Below are positions 7,099 through 12,326 of a stretch of 12,326 bases of DNA, one piece after another; positions within the stretch are counted from its first letter, which is position 1; every line of letters begins with the position of its first letter. This DNA is from Bacillota bacterium. Lineage in GTDB: Bacteria; Bacillota; Clostridia; Oscillospirales; Acutalibacteraceae. The stretch spans positions 1 to 12,326 of the forward strand of contig JAEZCC010000007.1 of the NCBI GenBank assembly GCA_023412715.1, read 5' to 3'. The position numbers and the translations under genes are program-made. The notes beneath the pieces were generated by a model. It was not told the origin of the DNA. It saw nothing but the letters and a program-made list of their open reading frames with translations, and made no database searches.

Positions 7099-7127
7099 TT
7101 GACTTGATTGGGCCGGCATATTATAAT
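7099..7127 (+). promoter_or_regulatory. promoter of the metF T-box transcript
   Basis: TTGACT (7099-7104) and a perfect TATAAT (7122-7127) are separated by 17 bp. Transcription should start near 7134, about 20 nt before the T-box stem I. Confidence 0.88.
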
Positions 7128-7153
7128 AGGTAAAAATCAATCGAGAACATTGT

Positions 7154-7429
7154 GACGAAGAGAGTAGGCTTTCGCTTTTGCCGAAAAGAGACGCCCCCAC
7201 GGGGAACCGGGCTGAAAGGGGGCCGGCGAAGGGCAGGCCGAACATGGCTTCCGAGTGGCGCACCGAGGCGCTTCGGCGTTTAGGCTGCGACGGGCTTTTC
7301 CCGTTACAGAAAAAGAGTATGCACCGCAGTTTTGCGCCGTACTTACTAAGGCCCCGTCCGTGAGGAGAGGGCGAATTGAAGTGGTACACGGGTCAGCCCG
7401 TCTTCTGTTGCAGGAAGACGGGCTTTTTT
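7154..7429 (+). promoter_or_regulatory. T-box leader, methionine-type (specifier ATG)
   Basis: A second T-box controls metF, a biosynthetic gene. Stem I begins GACGAAGAGAGTAG, with the distal AGAGACGC and GCTGAAAG blocks matching those of the thrS T-box. The specifier aligned with ACC of thrS is ATG (7244-7246), followed by GCTTCCGAG, which predicts tRNA-Met. In the antiterminator, GAAG (7378-7381) pairs with CTTC (7402-7405) and ACGGG (7388-7392) with CCCGT (7397-7401). The bulge region TGGTAC(A) starts at 7382; TGGT would pair with an ACCA acceptor end. The usual TGGNACC ends in A rather than C here. Methionine starvation should therefore raise metF expression. Confidence 0.92.
7395..7429 (+). 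terminator. T-box regulated terminator before metF
   Basis: AGCCCGTCTTC (7395-7405) pairs perfectly with GAAGACGGGCT (7414-7424) around an 8-nt loop, followed by a T-run to 7429. Its 5' arm is shared with the antiterminator (7397-7405), so the structures are mutually exclusive. Confidence 0.95.
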
Positions 7430-7473
7430 GTTATCCTTTGCGTTTTGCGGTCTGCGGCGAGGAGGAAAAGACA

Positions 7474-8337
7474 GTGAAAATCAGCGAGATTCTGAACCAG
7501 GGGAAAATCACGGTGTCCTGCGAGGTGTTTCCCCCGAAAAAAGACGCGGATATCGAGCCCGTGCGGAAGGCGGTCACCGAAATCGTCGCCATGAAGCCCG
7601 CGTTTCTCAGCGTGACGTACGGCGCGGGGGGAGGCACCTCCCGGCACACCGTGCGCATCGCCTCCGACATCCAGCGCATGGGCGTGACCGCGCTTGCCCA
7701 CCTGACCTGCGTATCCTCCACAAAACAGGAGATCGAGGCCCGCCTGCGGGAGCTGCGCGCCGGCGGCATCGAAAATATTCTCGCTTTGCGCGGAGATATC
7801 CCGCAGGGGCAGGATTTTCCCCTGCCGCAGCAGTACCATTACGCCAGCGAGCTCGTGAGCGAGGTCAAAGGGTTCGGCGGCTTCTGTATCGGCGCGGCCT
7901 GCTACCCGGACGGGCATGTCGAGTGCGAGCATAAGGAGGATGACATCGACTATCTGCGCCGCAAGGTGGACTGCGGGTGTGATTTTCTGACCACGCAGAT
8001 GTTTTTCGACAACGACGTGTTCTACAATTTCATGTACCGCGTCCTTGCGAAGGGAATCCATGTGCCGGTTGTCGCGGGCATCATGCCGGTCACGAGCAGC
8101 CGGATGATCAAGCGGGCCTGCGCGCTTTCCGGCATGATGCTGCCGCCTGCGCTCAAGGCAATTGTGGACAAATTCGGCGACAGCCCCGCGGCGATGCGGC
8201 AGGCCGGCATCGCCTATGCGACGGAGCAGATTGTGGGCCTCGTTTCGAACGGGGTCGCCTCCATCCACATCTATACCATGAACAAACCCGACGTGGCGGG
8301 GAAAATCATGCAGAATCTCTCCGACATCATCGGGTAA
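7474..8337 (+). CDS. metF: methylenetetrahydrofolate reductase
   Basis: This 287-residue FAD-dependent TIM-barrel enzyme reduces 5,10-methylene-THF to 5-methyl-THF, the methyl donor for homocysteine methylation. The catalytic Glu is E17 (CEVFPPKK, equivalent to E. coli Glu28), and D108 (LALRGDIP) corresponds to the Asp near the flavin. The motifs VTYGAGG, HLTC and the TTQMFFD segment are typical of the family. Length fits bacterial MetF (about 290). The start is GTG 7474, 8 nt after GGAGG (7461-7465); upstream in-frame codons lie in the T-box. A clear terminator is not visible after the stop, so read-through into the metY leader is possible. Regulation by the Met-type T-box is inferred. Confidence 0.96.
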   Translation: MKISEILNQGKITVSCEVFPPKKDADIEPVRKAVTEIVAMKPAFLSVTYGAGGGTSRHTVRIASDIQRMGVTALAHLTCVSSTKQEIEARLRELRAGGIENILALRGDIPQGQDFPLPQQYHYASELVSEVKGFGGFCIGAACYPDGHVECEHKEDDIDYLRRKVDCGCDFLTTQMFFDNDVFYNFMYRVLAKGIHVPVVAGIMPVTSSRMIKRACALSGMMLPPALKAIVDKFGDSPAAMRQAGIAYATEQIVGLVSNGVASIHIYTMNKPDVAGKIMQNLSDIIG

Positions 8338-8366
8338 AAAAACGCCGGGGAAATTTTATAAAAGTG

Positions 8367-8395
8367 TTGACAAACCGCGGAGAATGGTATAGTAT
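8367..8395 (+). promoter_or_regulatory. promoter of the leader peptide-metY unit
   Basis: A perfect TTGACA (8367-8372) is followed by TATAGT (8388-8393, 15-bp spacing) or TAGTAT (8390-8395, 17-bp spacing) in an AT-rich stretch. It lies in the 102-bp gap after metF, so the leader ORF and metY can be transcribed independently of the metF T-box. Confidence 0.78.
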
Positions 8396-8439
8396 ATATA
8401 AAACATATATATTTACTAAGTAAAAAGGAGGAATCGGCT

Positions 8440-8553
8440 GTGAAACAGGGGTTTTCGTTCGCAATGGAAGGATGCATGATGTGCGCGATGTGCGGCATCA
8501 TGTGCTGCGCCATGCCCGGAATGCGGGGCGGCCGATCCTTCCCTGAGCCTTAA
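8440..8553 (+). CDS. 37-residue Cys/Met-rich peptide, probable attenuator leader
   Basis: A GTG start at 8440 lies 8 nt after a perfect AGGAGG (8426-8431) and opens a 37-codon ORF ending with TAA at 8551-8553. The peptide has five Cys (12, 15, 18, 22, 23; spacing CxxCxxCxxxCC) and eight Met (1, 9, 13, 14, 17, 21, 25, 28), concentrated in residues 9-28; all Cys codons are TGC. It has no signal peptide or charged membrane pattern. A promoter precedes it, and an intrinsic terminator starts 35 nt after its stop, ahead of metY, a sulfur amino acid gene. I infer that translation of this ORF gauges Cys and/or Met supply. A metal-binding or redox miniprotein is the main alternative. I do not recognise a named family. 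Confidence 0.8.
   Translation: MKQGFSFAMEGCMMCAMCGIMCCAMPGMRGGRSFPEP
8475..8502 (+). promoter_or_regulatory. hairpin inside the leader ORF
   Basis: CATGATG (8475-8481) and CATCATG (8496-8502) are perfect complements around a 14-nt loop, covering the stretch of Cys and Met codons. Under the attenuation model a ribosome stalled at these codons would melt it, as with the first hairpin of classical leader-peptide attenuators. Its regulatory role is inferred only. Confidence 0.4.
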
Positions 8554-8555
8554 GA

Positions 8556-8571
8556 CTGTGCGAAAGCGCAG
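8556..8571 (+). promoter_or_regulatory. GNRA-capped hairpin after the leader ORF
   Basis: CTGTGC (8556-8561) pairs with GCGCAG (8566-8571), with one G-T wobble, around a GAAA tetraloop. It sits between the leader stop codon and the terminator and could cap a longer alternative helix joining 8537-8549 with 8571-8592. Confidence 0.5.
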
Positions 8572-8588
8572 GCTTCGATGTTGCGGAG

Positions 8589-8623
8589 AAGGCCGGTAGA
8601 CCGAACGGGCTGCCGGCCTTTTT
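8589..8623 (+). terminator. intrinsic terminator upstream of metY (attenuator)
   Basis: AAGGCCGGTAG (8589-8599) pairs with CTGCCGGCCTT (8610-8620), 11 bp with one G-T wobble, around a 10-nt loop, followed by T's to 8623. It lies between the leader ORF and metY, so metY expression needs termination to be relieved. A competing pairing, GG-A-GAAGG (8585-8592) with CCTTCCC (8537-8543), would take up the base of its 5' arm. Confidence 0.88.
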
Positions 8624-8675
8624 ATATTCATTGCGGGAAAAACCAAAATTTATTATCAAGAAAGGCTGAGTGACA

Positions 8676-9962
8676 ATGAGCGAAAGAAAATTTGGATTCG
8701 ATACCCTTCAGGTACAGGCGGGGCAGACGCCGGACCCGGCGACGGGCGCGCGCGCCGTCCCGATTTACCAGACGACCTCTTATGTATTCAAAGACACGGC
8801 GGAGGCGGAAGGCCGGTTCGGACTGACGATTCCGGGCAACATTTATTCCAGACTGACGAACCCCACGACGGATGTGTTTGAAAAACGCATTGCGGCGCTG
8901 GAGGACGGTTCCGCGGCGATTGCCGTCGCTTCCGGCGCGGCGGCGGTTACTTACGCCATTCTGAACATCGCCGGAGTGGGGGACGAGATCGTGTCCGCCA
9001 GCACGCTGTACGGCGGCACGTACAGCCTGTTTGCGCATACCCTGCCAAAATACGGCGTCCACACGGTGTTCGTCGATCCGGACGACCCGAACAACTTTGA
9101 AAAGGCGATTACGCCGAAAACGAAGGCGCTGTATTACGAGACCCTCGGCAACCCGGGCATCAACGTCATCGACTTCGACGCGGTGGGCGAAATTGCCAGA
9201 AGGCACAAAATCCCGGTGATTGTCGACAATACCTTTGCTACGCCGTATCTGTTCCGTCCGTTCGAGCACGGCGCGGCCGTTTCGGTCCACTCGGCGACGA
9301 AGTTCATCGGCGGGCACGGTTCGTCGATCGGCGGGGTAATCGTCGAGGACGGCAAATTCGACTGGGCCAACGGCAACTTCCCGGGCTTCACGGAGCCGGA
9401 CAAGAGCTACCACGGCATCCGGTTCGCGGAGCTCAAGCCCGCGGCGTACGTGACGAAGATCCGCGCGCAGCTTCTGCGCGACACGGGCGCCACGCTTTCT
9501 CCGTTCAACTCGTGGCTGTATATCCAGAGCCTCGAATCGCTTTCGCTCCGCGTGGCGAAGCATGTCTCCAACACGGAAAAGGTCGTCGAGTTCCTCGCGA
9601 AGAATCCGAAGGTCAAGGAAGTCAATTATCCGGGCCTTCCGGGGAATAAATATTACAATCTCGCGAAGAAGTACTTTCCGAAGGGCGCAGGCTCCATCTT
9701 CACGTTCTCCGTCAGGGGCGACGTGAACGCGGCGAAGAAGTTCATCGACAGCCTGCAGATTTTTTCGCAGCTTGCGAACGTCGCGGATGCGAAGTCCCTC
9801 GTGATTCATCCTTCCACCACGACGCATCAGCAGCTGACCCTGGAAGAGCAGCGCGCGGCCGGCTTCGGACCGGAGACGATCCGCCTTTCCATCGGCGTGG
9901 AGGATCCCGACGACCTCATCTGGGATCTCGGCCAGGCGCTCGACAAGGCCGTACAGGGGTAA
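8676..9962 (+). CDS. metY: O-acetylhomoserine sulfhydrylase (PLP-dependent)
   Basis: This 428-residue Cys/Met-metabolism PLP enzyme has the length and motifs of O-acetylhomoserine aminocarboxypropyltransferase, which makes homocysteine from O-acetylhomoserine and sulfide. Visible features: QTTSYVF (32-38), NIYSRLTNPTTD (55-66), the SGAAA phosphate-binding loop, LYGGTYSLF (111-119), D184 (VDNTFATP) and the Schiff-base lysine K209 (SATKFIGGHG). The ATG at 8676 is preferred, 10 nt after AAAGG; an in-frame GTG at 8670 would add two residues. metA is 106 bp downstream on the same strand and would supply O-acetylhomoserine. Expression is probably controlled by the Cys/Met-rich leader and terminator upstream. 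Some members accept O-acetylserine too, so cysteine synthesis cannot be excluded. Confidence 0.95.
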   Translation: MSERKFGFDTLQVQAGQTPDPATGARAVPIYQTTSYVFKDTAEAEGRFGLTIPGNIYSRLTNPTTDVFEKRIAALEDGSAAIAVASGAAAVTYAILNIAGVGDEIVSASTLYGGTYSLFAHTLPKYGVHTVFVDPDDPNNFEKAITPKTKALYYETLGNPGINVIDFDAVGEIARRHKIPVIVDNTFATPYLFRPFEHGAAVSVHSATKFIGGHGSSIGGVIVEDGKFDWANGNFPGFTEPDKSYHGIRFAELKPAAYVTKIRAQLLRDTGATLSPFNSWLYIQSLESLSLRVAKHVSNTEKVVEFLAKNPKVKEVNYPGLPGNKYYNLAKKYFPKGAGSIFTFSVRGDVNAAKKFIDSLQIFSQLANVADAKSLVIHPSTTTHQQLTLEEQRAAGFGPETIRLSIGVEDPDDLIWDLGQALDKAVQG

Positions 9963-9964
9963 AA

Positions 9965-10041
9965 CCGGCATTTTCCCTGCGCCGTTCTGCGGCGCGGGGC
10001 TGCGGAGCGGCATTTTGCCGCTCCGTCCGTGATTTTGCCGG
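9965..10041 (+). promoter_or_regulatory. structured metY-metA intercistronic RNA element
   Basis: CCGGCA (9965-9970) can pair with TGCCGG (10036-10041) and enclose two strong hairpins. The first is CCCTGCGCCG (9975-9984) with CGGCGCGGGG (9990-9999), containing one wobble. The second is a perfect 10-bp stem, CGGAGCGGCA (10003-10012) with TGCCGCTCCG (10016-10025). Neither hairpin has a T-run, so they are not ordinary terminators. It lies 13 nt upstream of the metA ribosome binding site. It could be a processing or stability element, or an undescribed cis-regulator of metA; no known riboswitch class was recognised. Confidence 0.5.
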
Positions 10042-10068
10042 ATTGCGGAAGAACGGAGGTGTGACGCG

Positions 10069-10998
10069 ATGCCTATTACCGTGCCGGAAGGGCTGCCGGC
10101 CGCGCAGGCCCTGGAAAAAGAGAATATCTTCATCATGGGGCGGGACCGTGCGGTCCACCAGGACATCCGGCCGCTTCAAATCCTGATTCTGAACCTGATG
10201 CCCACCAAGGCGGACACGGAAACGCAGCTTCTGCGGCTTTTAAGCAATTCGCCGCTCCAGCTTGACGTGGAGTTCCTCCGCATGGAGAGCCACGTGGCAA
10301 AGCACACGCCGGCCGAATATCTGCTGAAATTCTACAAGAGCTTCGGGGAGGTAAAGGCCAGCCGGTACGACGGCATGATCATCACGGGGGCCCCGGTGGA
10401 GCGCCTGAAATTCGAGCAGGTCGACTACTGGGAAGAGCTTTGCCGCGTCATGGACTGGTCGAAGAGCAACGTCTATTCCACCCTGCATATCTGCTGGGGC
10501 GCGCAGGCCGGCCTTTACCGCCATTTCGGCATCCCGAAATACGAGCTGCCGGAGAAGCTCTCCGGCGTCTACGAGCACCGCATCCTGTACCCGGCCCACC
10601 CGATTCTGCGCGGCTTCGACGACTATTTCTGGGCGCCCCATTCACGCTACACGGAGGTCAGAAAACGCGACATCGATCGGGTCGGCAGGCTTGAGGTCCT
10701 CGCCGTTTCCAGAGAGGCGGGCGTGTACCTCGCGGCGAACCGGAACGGGAGGCAGTTTTTTGTCACCGGCCACTGCGAATATGATCGCACGACCCTTGCG
10801 AAAGAGTACGCCCGCGACGTGAAAAAAGGCCTTCCGGCCGAGGTGCCGGCCCATTATTTCCGCGACGACGACCCGGCCAAATCTCCGGTCATGAAATGGC
10901 GCGGCCACGCCTCGCTCCTTTTTTCAAACTGGCTCAATTATTTTGTTTATCAGCGCACGCCTTACGACCTTTCGGACCTGAACGGCCAGGAAGAGTGA
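10069..10998 (+). CDS. metA: homoserine O-acetyltransferase (MetA type)
   Basis: This 309-residue protein is a MetA/HTS-family homoserine O-acyltransferase, which activates homoserine as the first committed step of methionine synthesis. It has the glutamine-amidotransferase-like fold with the triad C142 (HICWGAQA), H235 and E237 (TGHCEYD). Residue 111 is Glu (GAPVERLKFE); in studied MetA proteins Glu111 goes with acetyl-CoA and Gly111 with succinyl-CoA, so this is predicted to make O-acetylhomoserine, which fits the sulfhydrylase upstream. The ATG follows GGAGG (10055-10059) after 9 nt. The next gene starts 35 bp after its stop on the same strand, so metY-metA-PLP enzyme probably form an operon. 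Confidence 0.96.
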   Translation: MPITVPEGLPAAQALEKENIFIMGRDRAVHQDIRPLQILILNLMPTKADTETQLLRLLSNSPLQLDVEFLRMESHVAKHTPAEYLLKFYKSFGEVKASRYDGMIITGAPVERLKFEQVDYWEELCRVMDWSKSNVYSTLHICWGAQAGLYRHFGIPKYELPEKLSGVYEHRILYPAHPILRGFDDYFWAPHSRYTEVRKRDIDRVGRLEVLAVSREAGVYLAANRNGRQFFVTGHCEYDRTTLAKEYARDVKKGLPAEVPAHYFRDDDPAKSPVMKWRGHASLLFSNWLNYFVYQRTPYDLSDLNGQEE

Positions 10999-11033
10999 GC
11001 CGTAACGGCGGAATCAACGGAAGGGGATATCAC

Positions 11034-12224
11034 ATGTCCGGACGTACTTACGGTCCCGAATACGGATTTCAGACGAGGTCGGTCCATGCCGGCAACGATG
11101 TGGACGAGGGGACGGGCGCCATCCGGCGGCCGATCACCATGGCGAACTGTTACGCGCTTCCCTACGACCCCACCAGCATCAACTGGAGCAGCACCGACAA
11201 GGCGCTTTATACAAGGAACAGCGGCGTCAACCAGCTTTATCTGCAGCAGAAGATCGCGTCGCTGGAGGGCACGGAGGACAGCGTGGTGCTGGCGTCCGGC
11301 GTGGCGGCGCTTTCCGGGATCTTCTATACCTTTCTCAAGGCGGGCGACCATGTCGTCACCTCGAAGGTGACGTATATCGCCGTCTACCGCCTTCTGACGG
11401 AAGAGCTGAAAGAAAAATACGGCATCGAGGCGACTCTGGCGGGCACGTCCGACCCGCAGGCGGTGATTGACGCGATTCGGCCGAATACGAAGCTGATCCA
11501 CATCGAAACGCCGGGCAACCCGACCATCGGCGTCTCCGACATTGCGGCGATCGCCCGCATCGCGCACGAACGGGGCATCCTGCTCTCCGTCGACAACACC
11601 TTCGCCTCGCCGTACCTGCAGCGCCCGGCCGAACTGGGCGCCGACCTCACCGTAGAGAGCCTTACGAAATATATCAACGGGCACGGCGACGCGCTCGGCG
11701 GTTCCGTCTCCGGAAAGAAGGAACTGATCGACCGCATCCGCGCGGAAGCGATGGTGAACCTCGGCGGCGTGATCAGCCCGTTCAACGCATGGCTGATCAC
11801 GCGCGGCTCCGTCACGCTTCCGCTCCGGATGCGCCAGCACAGCGAAAGCGCGCTTGCCGTCGCGAAATTTCTCAAGAGCCATCCCGCGGTACGGTTTGTC
11901 GCCTACCCGGGCCTTGCGGACGACCCCGGGCACGCCGTCGCGGCAAAGCAGATGCACGGCGGATTTTCCGGCATGATCGCCTTCGGCCTGAAAGGCGACG
12001 CCGAGGCCCACAACCGGTTTGTCAGTTACCTGAAAGTTATCACCTCGGCCGTTTCCCTCGGCCACGACGAAAGCCTGATTGTTTTTCTCGGCCCGGAGGA
12101 CGAGAGGCAGTACCTTTATCCGGAGGAGTTCCACAGCGGCTTTTTCCGTTTCAGCGTCGGGCTGGAGGACGCGGAGGACATCGTCGCGGACATCCGGCAG
12201 GCACTCGAAAGGGCGGGCCTGTAA
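11034..12224 (+). CDS. Cys/Met metabolism PLP-dependent enzyme (specificity unassigned)
   Basis: This 396-residue fold-type I PLP enzyme belongs to the cystathionine gamma-synthase/lyase family: an SVHAGND start (16-22), Y59 and R61 (YTR), the cofactor-loop SGVAAL (88-93), Y114, D187 (VDNTFASP) and Schiff-base lysine K212 (SLTKYINGHGD). It differs from typical members: the usual YSRxxNPT reads YTRNSGVNQ, and YGGTY is replaced by VTYIAVY, so the Cys seen in methionine gamma-lyase is absent. Cystathionine gamma-synthase, a lyase, or a second sulfhydrylase are all possible. The ATG lies 7 nt after AAGGGG; an in-frame extension upstream would overlap metA and lacks such a site. It is the last gene of the metY-metA group. 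Confidence 0.88.
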   Translation: MSGRTYGPEYGFQTRSVHAGNDVDEGTGAIRRPITMANCYALPYDPTSINWSSTDKALYTRNSGVNQLYLQQKIASLEGTEDSVVLASGVAALSGIFYTFLKAGDHVVTSKVTYIAVYRLLTEELKEKYGIEATLAGTSDPQAVIDAIRPNTKLIHIETPGNPTIGVSDIAAIARIAHERGILLSVDNTFASPYLQRPAELGADLTVESLTKYINGHGDALGGSVSGKKELIDRIRAEAMVNLGGVISPFNAWLITRGSVTLPLRMRQHSESALAVAKFLKSHPAVRFVAYPGLADDPGHAVAAKQMHGGFSGMIAFGLKGDAEAHNRFVSYLKVITSAVSLGHDESLIVFLGPEDERQYLYPEEFHSGFFRFSVGLEDAEDIVADIRQALERAGL

Positions 12225-12326
12225 ACAAAAAAGCGCCGGAGACCCGTTGACTTGGGCTCTTCGCGTAAAATGGCATAAAAGAGAACGGCGCCCCCGGGTT
12301 ACGGGGGGGGGGGGTGTGGGTGAAAA

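Noticed and set aside
7255..7473. 73-residue N-terminal extension of MetF
   Set aside because: The extension falls inside the T-box leader and terminator; GTG 7474 has a GGAGG site and matches the family's N-terminus.
8628..10166. Long minus-strand open frame opposite metY
   Set aside because: It is antisense to a full-length sulfhydrylase and part of metA, with no family resemblance.
10896..11033. N-terminal extension of the last PLP enzyme
   Set aside because: It would overlap the end of metA and lacks a ribosome binding site; ATG 11034 is well placed.
10962..12134. Long minus-strand open frame opposite the third PLP enzyme
   Set aside because: It is a shadow of a conserved enzyme, with biased composition and no motif.
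12247..12280. Possible promoter (TTGACT with TAAAAT or CATAAA) at the right edge
   Set aside because: Spacings are 13 or 21 bp, outside the normal range; not called as a feature.
1..12326. CRISPR arrays, insertion sequences, tRNA or rRNA genes, phage genes, SAM riboswitch
   Set aside because: No direct-repeat array, transposase, integrase, RNA-gene sequence or SAM-box-like motif was seen; the region reads as ordinary chromosome with specialised leaders.

Overview
This 12.3-kb, GC-rich window looks like chromosomal DNA from a spore-forming member of the Bacillota, most likely class Clostridia (an Oscillospirales/Ruminococcaceae-type genome). That is inferred from the rny-ymdB-spoVS cluster, two T-box leaders, strong AGGAGG-type ribosome binding sites and the overall gene style; no database search was made.

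Layout. (1) Left, minus strand, positions 1-3200: rny (RNase Y), ymdB (metallophosphodiesterase) and spoVS (sporulation protein), read right to left. rny and ymdB both appear to start with TTG and are separated by a perfect 13-bp hairpin. A terminator follows spoVS. The outer 200 bp hold only a possible 16-codon ORF and a near-perfect 30-bp palindrome. (2) 3292-5609, plus strand: a promoter, a threonine-type T-box (specifier ACC), thrS, and a strong terminator. (3) 5655-6987, minus strand: a two-gene unit encoding an ABC-type/AAA ATPase and a macrodomain protein, three bases apart. (4) 7099-12224, plus strand: a methionine/sulfur assimilation block. metF (methylenetetrahydrofolate reductase) lies behind a second T-box, whose specifier aligns as ATG (Met). 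Then come metY (O-acetylhomoserine sulfhydrylase), metA (homoserine O-acyltransferase with the acetyl-CoA-type Glu111) and a third Cys/Met-metabolism PLP enzyme. MetA would make O-acetylhomoserine, MetY would sulfhydrylate it to homocysteine, and MetF would supply the methyl group. No methionine synthase is present here.

The most interesting element is between metF and metY (8367-8623). A separate promoter and a near-perfect ribosome binding site precede a 37-codon ORF that starts with GTG. Its peptide is extraordinarily rich in sulfur amino acids (5 Cys and 8 Met of 37). The ORF is followed 35 nt later by an intrinsic terminator placed before metY. The arrangement resembles a ribosome-mediated attenuator sensing cysteine and/or methionine, with alternative hairpins visible. 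So within about 1.2 kb two different translation-linked sensors appear to control neighbouring steps of one pathway: a tRNA-Met T-box on metF and a Cys/Met-rich leader peptide on metY-metA. A second structured region, with two GC-rich hairpins closed by a 6-bp helix, lies between metY and metA.
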